NCBI GenBank assembly: GCA_014802105.1 | Contig: JAAVCX010000028.1 | Location: 62,001-126,000 of the forward strand | Direction of reading: 5' to 3' | Length of the DNA: 64,000 nt | Source: Bacteroides sp. | GTDB taxonomy: Bacteria; Bacteroidota; Bacteroidia; Bacteroidales; Muribaculaceae | Translations under genes and position numbers: made by a program | Shown here: piece by piece, positions 1-8,818 of the stretch | Layout: each line of letters starts with the position of its first letter | How positions within the stretch are numbered: the stretch's first letter is position 1 | The notes under the pieces: model-generated | What the model saw: the letters and a program-made list of their open reading frames with translations, nothing else | Databases searched by the model: none | What the model was told of the DNA's origin: nothing

Positions 1-2628
1 GAGGGCTCCCGGGGACGGGTCGTAGGGGGTAGCAGAGAGGAACCACGAGTAGGGTGAGCGCAGGTCGATGCCTATCTGGGTAGACTCGAAGTCGTCGATG
101 TAGCTTGAGCCGCGTGTCGATCCGCTCTTCTGGGCGTGGGGCATGAGTTGGGCAAACTCGGCCTGGAGGGCCAGGGTCGAGGGGGCTTCGGCGTTGACGG
201 TGGGTATCTTGTTGAGCAGGTTGGTGAGCCATTGGAAGCGTGTGGTGTAGCGTGTGTTGAGGCCCCACATCGTGTTGTTGACCACCTCATCGCCTATATT
301 GACTTTTTCAGTGAGTGCCTTTTCGGAGAAGTGCATCAGAGTGCCACCGAGACTGAAGTCTTTGTTGAACTGGTAGTTGAGATCGAGGCCGAGGAGGGTC
401 TTGCGCTGGGTCGAGAAGAGTGACTGGTTCTCGAGGGTGACGCTGATGTTCTGGCCCGAGTCGATGATGCTCTGGTTGGTGATGGTGACTATACCCATGG
501 TGTAGTCGACGGTGTAGTCGCTGTTCTCGCGCAGGGTGACTCCGCCGGCTGTGACCACTACCGATCCTCGCGGCACGTTCATGGCGTTGAGCCTGATCTG
601 TGAGCCTGAGGAGGCTTGATAATGGCCTGTGAGCACAAATTTGTTTTTGTCGGCAAACTGCTTGGCTATCACCAAGGTGGAGTCGTAGAGCTCCTTGTAG
701 ACGTATCGCTCGGCAAGCACCGGGTCGTCTATCTTTCGCTCGAGGTTTGAGCCGAAGGGCTCGGCCACGGGGAAGATGATTTTGCCCTGGGAGGAGAGGA
801 TGGTGTATCCCTCGATGAAGTCAAAGAAGCCGTCGGGGTTGGTGGCCTGGTTGGAGTCGATATTGTCGAGCCCGGTGACCCTCAGCAGCGGCTGGTCGGC
901 AATGGAGGGGACGGGGAGATAATTGATCTCGGTGCCGGTGGTGTCGCTCAGATACTTGACGTTGAGGCGGAAATTGTTTTTCTGTACCTGGAAGGCACCG
1001 AGCGAGTAGACGTTTTTCATCATCAGTTTCCACAGAGGCTGACGCGGGTCGATGGTGGTCGACTTGAGCATCTTGAGATAGAGCGATGAGGCGGTGGTGG
1101 TGATGTCGGCCGAAAATTCACCGACCTTGTAAGTCTTGCCACCGTAGGTGTACTCGTAGGCCACGCCGAGCACTTCGTCAGAGCTCAGGGCGGTCTTGAG
1201 CGATATGTATCCGAGGGTGGAGTTGAGGGTGTACTCAGAGGAAGCCAGCAGTCGGGCCGACTCAACTTTCTCGTAGTCGCTACCTCCGTCGATACCATAG
1301 GCGGCCAGCGGGGCCAGGGCTTGGGTGACGGTTGAAATGTTGCGTGCGCCGGGATAGTCCTCGGAGATGACGCGAAGCAGGTTGTTGGAGGAGTTGGAGG
1401 GGACTGAGACGGCGAGGTCAGGCTGCCAGTAGTCGCTGGCGAGCACACGGTTTTCGCCGAGATCCTGGAAGGCCACGAAGTCGCGGCTCTGCTCGAAGTG
1501 GCTGTTGCGGTTGGTGACCCATACTTCGATGCGTGTGATGTTGATGCCCGAGGAGACAAAGGGGAGGCGCGAGGCAAAGGTGTCGTAGTTGTCGCGGAAG
1601 TATTGGGCCAGGAAGAAGTGGCGGTTCTGGTCGTAGTCGGCGGCGCTGATGCTGAAGTCAGTGGTCTGGGAGCCTCCTTTAGAGTTGACGGTGGTGGACT
1701 GGGAGTTCTGCTGAGAGACCAATGCTGTGGCCGTGAGTTTGCCAAACTGGAGTTTTGTCTTGATGCCGAAGAGCGCGGTGCTACCCCTGATGAGCGACGA
1801 GCCTGTGGTCATGGAAACGTTGCCGGCTTCGATTGACTTGACTATATCGTCCTCCTTGCCTTCATAGGCGAGCTTGATGTTTTTGGAGTCGAAGTCAAAG
1901 GTAGCGTCGGTGTTGTAGCTCATGTTGAAGTTCATGCGGTCGCCAACCGAGGCCTGTATATTGGCCTGTATCTTCTGGTCGAAGTCGAAGTAGGTCTTGC
2001 GTCGCGAATTGAGCGAGAGGGCCGGGTTGTCGGTCTTGTTGGACTTGACTCCGGTCGAGAGGGTGATCGAACCCTGGGTGCGCAGGCTGACACCTCCTGG
2101 GCCGAAGATTTTCTCCAGGGCTCCGAGCTCGAAGTTCATGTCGAGCACGTTGAACGGCTCCTTGGCTTCTTTGGTGATAGCCTCGGAGTTACGCTGGCGG
2201 AAGTAGGAGAGCATGTTGCGACGGTTTTGCCAGGCGTTATATTGCTCGGGGGTTAGGTAGAAGGGGGTGACTATCTCGGTCTCGCCCACGCGCGTGCGCA
2301 CGATGTAGCATCCCGTCACCGGGTCATACTCCGAGAGTGTGGTGACGTTGGAGGGGTTGTCGAGGTCGGCTGCAAAGTCGGTCTTGAGGATGTCCTCGTA
2401 GTTGCGTGGCACGGTCTGCTGAACCGGGAAGGGCATCATGATCGAGTCGGCGGCATCGACGAGGGGGGTGCCGCCCGAGGGGAGCAGCGGTGAGGTGGTG
2501 ACGATGGCCGGTGGCGGATTGAAATCGGGATCGTCGGTGTCGGCGTAGGCATATACGCCGATGGCCGCGAGCATGGCGACGATGCAGGCGACCGACAACA
2601 AGGGGCGTATGTGGCTGAGGCGGATCAA
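1..2628 (-). CDS. sprA: Cell surface / T9SS translocon protein SprA, N-terminal part (C-terminus lies beyond position 1)
   Basis: Manual minus-strand translation is open from about 2646 to the window edge. Likely TTG start at 2626-2628, or a downstream ATG. Contains SprA-type segments (e.g. ...NRRNMLSYFRQRN..., ...GSTRGSSYIDDFESTQIGIDLRSPYSWFLSATP...). Directly downstream of ruvA, a known Bacteroidetes neighbourhood. Confidence 0.88.
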   Translation of the reverse strand, partial: MIRLSHIRPLLSVACIVAMLAAIGVYAYADTDDPDFNPPPAIVTTSPLLPSGGTPLVDAADSIMMPFPVQQTVPRNYEDILKTDFAADLDNPSNVTTLSEYDPVTGCYIVRTRVGETEIVTPFYLTPEQYNAWQNRRNMLSYFRQRNSEAITKEAKEPFNVLDMNFELGALEKIFGPGGVSLRTQGSITLSTGVKSNKTDNPALSLNSRRKTYFDFDQKIQANIQASVGDRMNFNMSYNTDATFDFDSKNIKLAYEGKEDDIVKSIEAGNVSMTTGSSLIRGSTALFGIKTKLQFGKLTATALVSQQNSQSTTVNSKGGSQTTDFSISAADYDQNRHFFLAQYFRDNYDTFASRLPFVSSGINITRIEVWVTNRNSHFEQSRDFVAFQDLGENRVLASDYWQPDLAVSVPSNSSNNLLRVISEDYPGARNISTVTQALAPLAAYGIDGGSDYEKVESARLLASSEYTLNSTLGYISLKTALSSDEVLGVAYEYTYGGKTYKVGEFSADITTTASSLYLKMLKSTTIDPRQPLWKLMMKNVYSLGAFQVQKNNFRLNVKYLSDTTGTEINYLPVPSIADQPLLRVTGLDNIDSNQATNPDGFFDFIEGYTILSSQGKIIFPVAEPFGSNLERKIDDPVLAERYVYKELYDSTLVIAKQFADKNKFVLTGHYQASSGSQIRLNAMNVPRGSVVVTAGGVTLRENSDYTVDYTMGIVTITNQSIIDSGQNISVTLENQSLFSTQRKTLLGLDLNYQFNKDFSLGGTLMHFSEKALTEKVNIGDEVVNNTMWGLNTRYTTRFQWLTNLLNKIPTVNAEAPSTLALQAEFAQLMPHAQKSGSTRGSSYIDDFESTQIGIDLRSPYSWFLSATPYDPSPGAL

Positions 2629-2688
2629 GTCCCGTGGAGGGGGAGATTAAGAGGTTGTTTAAAAAACAGTTTCAGCAAGAGTGGCCGG

Positions 2689-3288
2689 CTACATCATGGT
2701 GAAGGCCTGCTTGATCGCAGCCTCGACCTTGATGGCCGGATCGGCATCAAAGATGCGCCGCAGGGCTTTCTGACACGCGGGTCGTGGATAGCCGAGGACG
2801 GTGAGGGCGGCGAGGGCCTCTTCGTAGACCTCAGAGTTGGAGGCCGGGAGGATGGCATCGCCACTGAGTAATAACGTTTCCTCTGAGGGTTTTATTTTAT
2901 CCTTGAGGTCAACGATGATCCTTTGGGCTGTCTTGGCGCCGATGCCTTTGACCCCCTTGAGGCGGCTGTGGTCGCCCGAGGAGATGGTGAGCTCGAGTTC
3001 GGCCGGAGAGAGCGACGATAAAATCAGTGAAGCTGTGCCCGGGCCGACTCCAGAGACACCTATGAGGAGGCGGAAAAGTTCGCGCTCGCGTGTGGTGAAA
3101 AAGCCGTAGAGAGTCCAGGCGTCTTCGCGTATGACCTGGTGGAGCCAGAGCTTGATCTCGCCCGAGCAGTTCTGGAGGCGTGAGAATGTGGACAGGGGTA
3201 TATTGATGAGGTAGCCGAGGTTGCCGGCTTCGACAACGACGTAGGTGGGTGTGTTTTCGGTGATGATACCTTTGATGTATTCGAGCAT
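2689..3288 (-). CDS. ruvA: Holliday junction branch migration protein RuvA
   Basis: MLEYIKGIITENTPTYVVVE...GVSGVGPGTASLILSSL...LKGVKGIGAKTAQRIIVDLKDKI; HhH motifs. Start set at 3288 rather than the longer ORF start. Confidence 0.95.
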   Translation of the reverse strand: MLEYIKGIITENTPTYVVVEAGNLGYLINIPLSTFSRLQNCSGEIKLWLHQVIREDAWTLYGFFTTRERELFRLLIGVSGVGPGTASLILSSLSPAELELTISSGDHSRLKGVKGIGAKTAQRIIVDLKDKIKPSEETLLLSGDAILPASNSEVYEEALAALTVLGYPRPACQKALRRIFDADPAIKVEAAIKQAFTMM

Positions 3289-3314
3289 CGGTCGGAGGTT
3301 GGTTAGAGGGATGG

Positions 3315-4433
3315 TTAGAGATGGCTGTTGGATAAATATCTTGACACACTCCCGCTTAGAGGCAGCAGCGAGAGGGTGAAGCCGGAGCGAGGGGGCAACA
3401 GGAGCAGGCCGGGCTCGGCTTTGCCTGAAAGTTGCCAGGCGAGCAGTCGCGGGGAGGTAAATCCTGTCGCGTCGGCTATGGCCATTGCAGTCATGCCCAT
3501 GGTGGAGCGCAGGTTGAGCTCTACACATGGGTGAAGAGCCGGGCGTGAGGCGGAGTCGCGGTGGATCAGCATGTCGACACCCATCCAGCCGCTGTAGCCG
3601 CCGGTGATGTCGGCGAGAATGGAGGGGAGCTGTCGGCAGAGGTTGTCATAGCTGTCGAGCAGGCCGTGAGAGCCGATGATTTCCCTGAGTGTTTCCTGGG
3701 GGGCAACGATGTTGCCTCCATAGTTGCCCGAGGGGTCGGTGGTGAATATCGAGAGACCCCGATAGGTGACCGCTCCCGAGGAGTCGGCGTGGAAGAGGGC
3801 CGCGAGGTCGAGCAGCCGATTGAGTCCCGGTTCGGCTAAGACGGAGCCCTGGCGGTGGATGATGCCTCTGAGTCGGTCGCGGAGCGCGTGGGGAGAGAGG
3901 CCCCGGGCACAGAAGACTCCGCGGCCGCTACACGACCAGGGGGACTTGAAGTAGCTGCCCGGACTCGAGAGCTCGGCTCTGACGGCCTCGTCGGGGTCGG
4001 TGAACTCGCGCGGCAGGTCGGAGTCGTCAAAACCCAAGGCGCGCAGGATGGCGATGGAAGAGCGTCGGTGACTCACCTGCCTGTAGTGGGCGAGGGTGGC
4101 GGGCGAGGGGAGGGAGTGGCGGGGGAGGCCTGCGTCGGCAAACTGGCGGGCGGCGTCAAGGCTCCAGCCCCAGGGGGAGGGGAGGTATTCGTCGGTGGCG
4201 GTGGTCAGGGGGCGGCATTTCAGGCCCCAGTTGGCTGAGAGCCACTCGGCGTCGGCCATATAGGAATGGTCGGCCACGAGCACGGCATCGCCCTCAGAGG
4301 CCCACCATGCAGGCAAGAGCCCCCCCGCCCTGTGGAGTGCCGAAGCGTGGGGCGGAGGGGTGTAGTGGATGCAATCGAGCCCGAGGGCCAGATCGTTTTC
4401 CGGATTAAAGAGATGGAGCGTGCGCGCTGACAT
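3315..4433 (-). CDS. Conserved Bacteroidales hypothetical protein, possible ATP-grasp-like fold
   Basis: Intact 372-aa ORF, MSARTLHLFNPENDLALGLD...; GSYFKSPWSCSGRGVF and VELNLRSTMGMTA segments resemble ATP-grasp motifs. Confidence 0.6.
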   Translation of the reverse strand: MSARTLHLFNPENDLALGLDCIHYTPPPHASALHRAGGLLPAWWASEGDAVLVADHSYMADAEWLSANWGLKCRPLTTATDEYLPSPWGWSLDAARQFADAGLPRHSLPSPATLAHYRQVSHRRSSIAILRALGFDDSDLPREFTDPDEAVRAELSSPGSYFKSPWSCSGRGVFCARGLSPHALRDRLRGIIHRQGSVLAEPGLNRLLDLAALFHADSSGAVTYRGLSIFTTDPSGNYGGNIVAPQETLREIIGSHGLLDSYDNLCRQLPSILADITGGYSGWMGVDMLIHRDSASRPALHPCVELNLRSTMGMTAMAIADATGFTSPRLLAWQLSGKAEPGLLLLPPRSGFTLSLLPLSGSVSRYLSNSHL

Positions 4434-4450
4434 GAGTCGTCGGCTCGCTG

Positions 4451-5647
4451 TCAGTTCTTGATCTTGGAGGCTATCGACTTGGGCAGGGCTTCGCGGTTGA
4501 CCATTATGCCCATGGTCTTGGCAAGCAGGTAGGGCTCGGAGACGTAGAAGAAGCCGCCGTAGACGTGGTCGGTGTCCCAGGAGTTTTTGACCTTGTAGTA
4601 TTTCTTGCCGTTCTGGTCGGTAGCATAGCCCATGATTACCATGCCGTGGTCATCGGTAGTGAGATGGTTGTCAAACATTTCCTGGCGCATCTCCTGGGTG
4701 ACGGTGATCTCTTCGCAGGGGCCGTTGATCTTGTTGTTCTCGGCCTCGCGCTCAGACTTGGAGAGTTTGACCCAACGGGCAAGCTCGGTGCCCTCGAGGT
4801 TTTTCTCGTTTTTCTTGACGGGGATGACTGCATAGCCGTCTTTCCAACGGAAGCCGGGCTCGCTGACGTCGGCGGCCCATGCGATGGAGTAGCCGTTGTC
4901 AAGGGCGTTATCTACCACTGCCTTGAGCTCGTCCATAGGCAGGTTGACCGACGATTTCCAGAGCCAGTTGTCGGCTATCTCGAGGGGGAATGAGGAGTAG
5001 AAGGGGTGGTGGGTGTAGGAGGTGAGCGCTACATAGTCGTCCATGTTGAGGCCGAGCGATTTGGCGTAGCTCTCGGGTGTATAGGTCTTGCCGTCGACCT
5101 CAAATGTAGAGGGGATCTGTCCGAAGTAGGCGTCGAGCACACCGTCGTAGCCTTTCTGCCAAGCGGTAGACTTTTTGCGCTGGGAGTTGACGGCGTCGAG
5201 CATGCCTCGGAGCACACCCTCGACTTCCGTGTGGTCGTGGTTGTCCTCGCCATAGTTGAGACCACGGTAGGCCTCTTCGGGCACCATGCCGTAGCGGTCA
5301 AAGACGTAGAGCACGTCAAAGAAGCCGCCTCCCTGGGCGAAATTGATCTTGCCGTCGGTGCGTATATATTTGTCGGCTTTGTCGTGGTAGCAGTGGCGCA
5401 CTACCCACATTTCGCTCAGGTCGGTCTCCTTGCCTGTCTTGCGTAGTATCTCGTCCTCGAGAAAACCCAGGCCTGAGAAGCTCCAGCAGGTGCCCGATTT
5501 GTTCTGGTTTTTCACTGGAGTTGTCTTGTTGACCTTTACGTCGGTGAACTTGAAGCCCTCGACTGAGTCTTTTTTCTCGACGTTTTCATCGGCCATTGCG
5601 CCGAGCGAGAGAGTTGACAGCAGGGCTGCTGCGATATACTTTTTCAT
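4451..5647 (-). CDS. Secreted C1-family cysteine peptidase (bleomycin hydrolase / aminopeptidase C type)
   Basis: Signal peptide MKKYIAAALLSTLSLGAMA; NQNKSGTCWSFSG (Cys), DDHGMVIMGY (His), KNSWD (Asn). Confidence 0.88.
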   Translation of the reverse strand: MKKYIAAALLSTLSLGAMADENVEKKDSVEGFKFTDVKVNKTTPVKNQNKSGTCWSFSGLGFLEDEILRKTGKETDLSEMWVVRHCYHDKADKYIRTDGKINFAQGGGFFDVLYVFDRYGMVPEEAYRGLNYGEDNHDHTEVEGVLRGMLDAVNSQRKKSTAWQKGYDGVLDAYFGQIPSTFEVDGKTYTPESYAKSLGLNMDDYVALTSYTHHPFYSSFPLEIADNWLWKSSVNLPMDELKAVVDNALDNGYSIAWAADVSEPGFRWKDGYAVIPVKKNEKNLEGTELARWVKLSKSEREAENNKINGPCEEITVTQEMRQEMFDNHLTTDDHGMVIMGYATDQNGKKYYKVKNSWDTDHVYGGFFYVSEPYLLAKTMGIMVNREALPKSIASKIKN

Positions 5648-5756
5648 TGTCAAAAATAACTTGGACTGGTTTGTTTTCTTACAACGCAAAGGTAGCTAAA
5701 ATCCGGGAAATCTTTCCAAAATTTGAGTCAAAGTTTTTGAGATTTCGATTTTGATT

Positions 5757-5804
5757 GGGGACGGGTGGGACAGGTGGGACATGTGGGACGGGTGGGACGG
5801 GTGG
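5757..5804. repeat. 9-bp G-rich tandem repeat, 5 copies (GGGACGGGT/GGGACAGGT/GGGACATGT/GGGACGGGT/GGGACGGGT)
   Basis: Direct reading of ggggacgggtgggacaggtgggacatgtgggacgggtgggacgggtgg. Confidence 0.95.
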
Positions 5805-5835
5805 TTGATTTACCGATAATTTTTGTGTATCTTTG
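5805..5835 (+). promoter_or_regulatory. Putative Bacteroides-type promoter (TTG-N20-TATCTTTG) for the 5908 gene
   Basis: TTG 5805-5807 and TATCTTTG 5828-5835 match the -33/-7 (TAnnTTTG) consensus and spacing. Confidence 0.6.
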
Positions 5836-5907
5836 CATGCCTGTCGGGCCGACAGTCTTGACGGTAGGTTGTAAAACAGTTTGTAAAACAATAATATAAA
5901 TGAATTT

Positions 5908-6465
5908 ATGAAGCAGATAGTATTTCTTGTCTCACTGGTTTTTGCTTGCGGTGTCCTGAAGGCTCAGCAGACGGCCGGGGATTATATTTATAGCGGTGAT
6001 GGTTTTGAGGTTAAGACGGCTGTGAAGATTTCCCATTATAACAATGGCGAGGAGTATCAGGAGGAAAATGTGGGTTTATACTCCAAGGATGGCAAGGTGC
6101 TGGTAGCGGCTATCAGTTGCTATTATGATGAATTTTATGTTCTGGACGGTTGTGAGACCATCAGCAGCGGTGCTTTCCAGTCTTTTGAAAATACCAAGGT
6201 GTTTATTCCGTCGAGTGTGATCAATATAGCTCCTGACGCGATCAAGACTCTCAGCGGTTCGGGTAAGGCTAACCGTTACGGGGGGATTGTCGATGGCGTG
6301 AAGGAGAAGGTCGTGCAGAGCGCGGCAAGTGTTGTGAGGTCAGATGAGAATGTGACTGAAGTAGCACGTTATAATCTGCAGGGCGTGCGCCTGAGCAGAC
6401 CTGCCGATGGTGTAAACCTGGTGCAGATGTCGGACGGGACAACATCAAAACAGCTGGTGAGATGA
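5908..6465 (+). CDS. Small secreted protein with degenerate T9SS CTD-like C-terminus
   Basis: Signal peptide MKQIVFLVSLVFACGVLKAQ; C-terminus ARYNLQGVRLSRPADGVNLVQMSDGTTSKQLVR. Confidence 0.65.
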   Translation: MKQIVFLVSLVFACGVLKAQQTAGDYIYSGDGFEVKTAVKISHYNNGEEYQEENVGLYSKDGKVLVAAISCYYDEFYVLDGCETISSGAFQSFENTKVFIPSSVINIAPDAIKTLSGSGKANRYGGIVDGVKEKVVQSAASVVRSDENVTEVARYNLQGVRLSRPADGVNLVQMSDGTTSKQLVR

Positions 6466-6641
6466 GATAGAGGCCGGGGAGAGATGGCGGGGCTGAGTGT
6501 AGGAATCCGAGGAGGCTGTTTAAAGTTACGCTAAAAATGTATAATATGGAGGGAAAGTTGGCGGAAAAGTTGTAACTTTGCGCGTCGCGCCTCGGCGTGC
6601 GATCCATTTATCATACTAAACAGAAATTTTACCCTTCATCT

Positions 6642-7271
6642 ATGAAACGTAGCCTTCTTGCGCTTCTTGTCGCTATAACCGCTCTGTCGATTCCCTTTGT
6701 GTCGCATGCTCAGATGCGCTGGGGTGTATCGGCCGGAGTCAATGTCAATGATTTGAAATTCAAGCAGGTGCTCTTCCCGATTTCCAAAGGTGTCGGAGAG
6801 TCGCTCGGCATGAGGGGTGAGATGATGTTTCCGGGTATAGGTTTCGGTCTTGAACTGGGCCTGTTCTATCAGCAGCAGGGCGCCTCGCTCGATCTTGGAC
6901 ATGAGCCCAATCTGTTGTGGAGCTCTCAGGGCTATGGCAACGAGCGTATCTATGTGCATAATATCTCGATACCTTTCAATCTGAAATTCAAGTGGACCCG
7001 TATGCAGGGACTCGAGGACTATGTGGCACCTTTTGTCTACGGAGGCCCTGTGCTTCAGCTTCAGGCCGGTCACAGCAAGTGTGACGCCATCAAGTTTTCG
7101 GGCGGCGACGTAGAGCTGGTGTGTGGTGCCGGTGTCGAGATCTTCAAGCGCTGGCAGGTGTCGGCGTCCTACACCTGGGGCATGACATACGCGCTTAAGA
7201 CAGCCCAGCTCTTTGATGTGAGTGCGCGTAACCGCACATGGAGCTTTGCGGTGACCTACTTCCTGAAATAA
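6642..7271 (+). CDS. Outer-membrane beta-barrel (porin / PorT-like) protein
   Basis: Signal peptide MKRSLLALLVAITALSIPFVSHAQ, alternating beta-strand pattern, ends in aromatic-rich strand WSFAVTYFLK. Confidence 0.75.
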   Translation: MKRSLLALLVAITALSIPFVSHAQMRWGVSAGVNVNDLKFKQVLFPISKGVGESLGMRGEMMFPGIGFGLELGLFYQQQGASLDLGHEPNLLWSSQGYGNERIYVHNISIPFNLKFKWTRMQGLEDYVAPFVYGGPVLQLQAGHSKCDAIKFSGGDVELVCGAGVEIFKRWQVSASYTWGMTYALKTAQLFDVSARNRTWSFAVTYFLK

Positions 7272-7323
7272 ATTCAGAAATAAATGTCGGAAACACTTCC
7301 GGCGACAGCGACGTTAGTTAATT

Positions 7324-8721
7324 ATGTCTACTCAAACTACACCTGCTGCAGCAGGCTCTACCGAAGATCTCGGCCAGAAATCAATAGGCCGGCTGCTGAT
7401 GCAGTATTCCGTGCCGGCTATCATAGCCAGCGTAGCTACGTCGCTTTATAATATCATTGACTCGATCTTTATCGGCCGCGGAGTCGGGCCGATGGCTATC
7501 GCTGGTCTTGCCATCACGTTTCCACTGATGAATCTGGTGGCGGCTTTCTGTATGATGATAGCCGCCGGCGGCGCCACGATCAGTTCTATCTTCCTGGGCC
7601 AGAAGAATTATTCGAGGGCTACCGATGTGGTCAATAATGTGTTGGTACTCTGTCTGATACACGCTGTGGTGTTTGGCGGAGGCACACTGTTGTTTCTCGA
7701 TGAGATACTCTATTTCTTCGGAGCCACGCCCGAGACTATCATTTATGCGCGTGAGTTTATGGAGGTGATCCTCTGGGGCACGCCTGTGGCCTACGTGTTT
7801 ATCGGACTCAACAACCTGATGCGTGCCACCGGTTATCCCAAGAAGGCCATGATCTCGGCCCTGCTCTCGGTGGTTGTCAATCTGATACTGGCACCTATAT
7901 TTATTTTCAAATTGGGCTGGGGTATCAAGGGAGCTGCCTGGGCTACGATCTGTGGCCAGTCGGTAGCGTTTGTGTGGGTGATGATCCACTTTCTCAGCCC
8001 CAAGTCGTCGATACATTTCAAGTTGGGCAACCGATGGCTCAGCGGATCGATAGTCAAGCGCATCTATGCTATCGGACTGTCACCGTTTCTAATGAATGTG
8101 TGTGCCTGTGTGGTCGTCGTGTTTCTCAACAGGGCGTTGCTTGACTGTGGCGGCGATCAGGGCAACCTGTGTGTCGGGGCCTACGGTATACTCAACCGTG
8201 TCACGATGTTTTTCGTGATGATAGTCTTCGGTGTGACTCAGGGCATGCAGCCGATCCTGGGCTATAATATAGGAGCCGGCAAGATAGACCGAGTGAAGCG
8301 CACGCTGCGCACCGGTATCTGGATCGGCGTGGCCATCACTTCGGTGGGCTGGATTGTCTCTGAGGGTTTCCCCGATATGCTCAGCCGCCTGTTTACCGTC
8401 GATGAGTCGCTCATCACGATAGCGCGCGAGGGATTCAGGGTGTACTTCATAGTCTATCCCGTGGTGGGGTGTCAGATCGTGATACAGAATTTCTTCCAGA
8501 GTGTCGGTAAGCCTAAGCTCTCTATATTTCTCTCGTTGACCCGTCAGCTGATCTATCTGTTGCCGTTGCTATTCGTGTTCTCCCGGGAGTGGGGAGTCGA
8601 CGGAGTGTGGGCTTCGATGTCGGCCAGTGATTTTCTGGCGTTCCTGACGGCTGTGATCACTCTGAGACTGTGGGCCCGCAAGAATTTTGCGGCCGACTCT
8701 ACGTTCAGAGGCGACGCGTGA
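7324..8721 (+). CDS. MATE family efflux transporter
   Basis: 465 aa, 12 TM-like; SVPAIIASVATSLYNIIDSIFIGRGVGPMAIAGL...QGMQPILGYNIGAG. Confidence 0.92.
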   Translation: MSTQTTPAAAGSTEDLGQKSIGRLLMQYSVPAIIASVATSLYNIIDSIFIGRGVGPMAIAGLAITFPLMNLVAAFCMMIAAGGATISSIFLGQKNYSRATDVVNNVLVLCLIHAVVFGGGTLLFLDEILYFFGATPETIIYAREFMEVILWGTPVAYVFIGLNNLMRATGYPKKAMISALLSVVVNLILAPIFIFKLGWGIKGAAWATICGQSVAFVWVMIHFLSPKSSIHFKLGNRWLSGSIVKRIYAIGLSPFLMNVCACVVVVFLNRALLDCGGDQGNLCVGAYGILNRVTMFFVMIVFGVTQGMQPILGYNIGAGKIDRVKRTLRTGIWIGVAITSVGWIVSEGFPDMLSRLFTVDESLITIAREGFRVYFIVYPVVGCQIVIQNFFQSVGKPKLSIFLSLTRQLIYLLPLLFVFSREWGVDGVWASMSASDFLAFLTAVITLRLWARKNFAADSTFRGDA

Positions 8722-8747
8722 GAGCCAGCAATAATAGATGAATTATG

Positions 8748-8792
8748 ACACATCGGCGCAGGTAGCCGAAAGGTGAACCCGCGCCGATGTGT
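8748..8792. other. Intergenic hairpin: 12-bp perfect stem, 21-nt loop
   Basis: ACACATCGGCGC (8748-8759) / GCGCCGATGTGT (8781-8792), no adjacent T-run. Confidence 0.85.
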
Positions 8793-8818
8793 AAATCAAA
8801 ACAAACTGAAAAATTCCC

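Noticed and set aside
5679-5891. 70-aa ORF containing VPPVPHVPPVPPVPNQN
   Set aside because: It is a translation of the intergenic G-rich 9-bp tandem repeat and promoter region, not a plausible gene.
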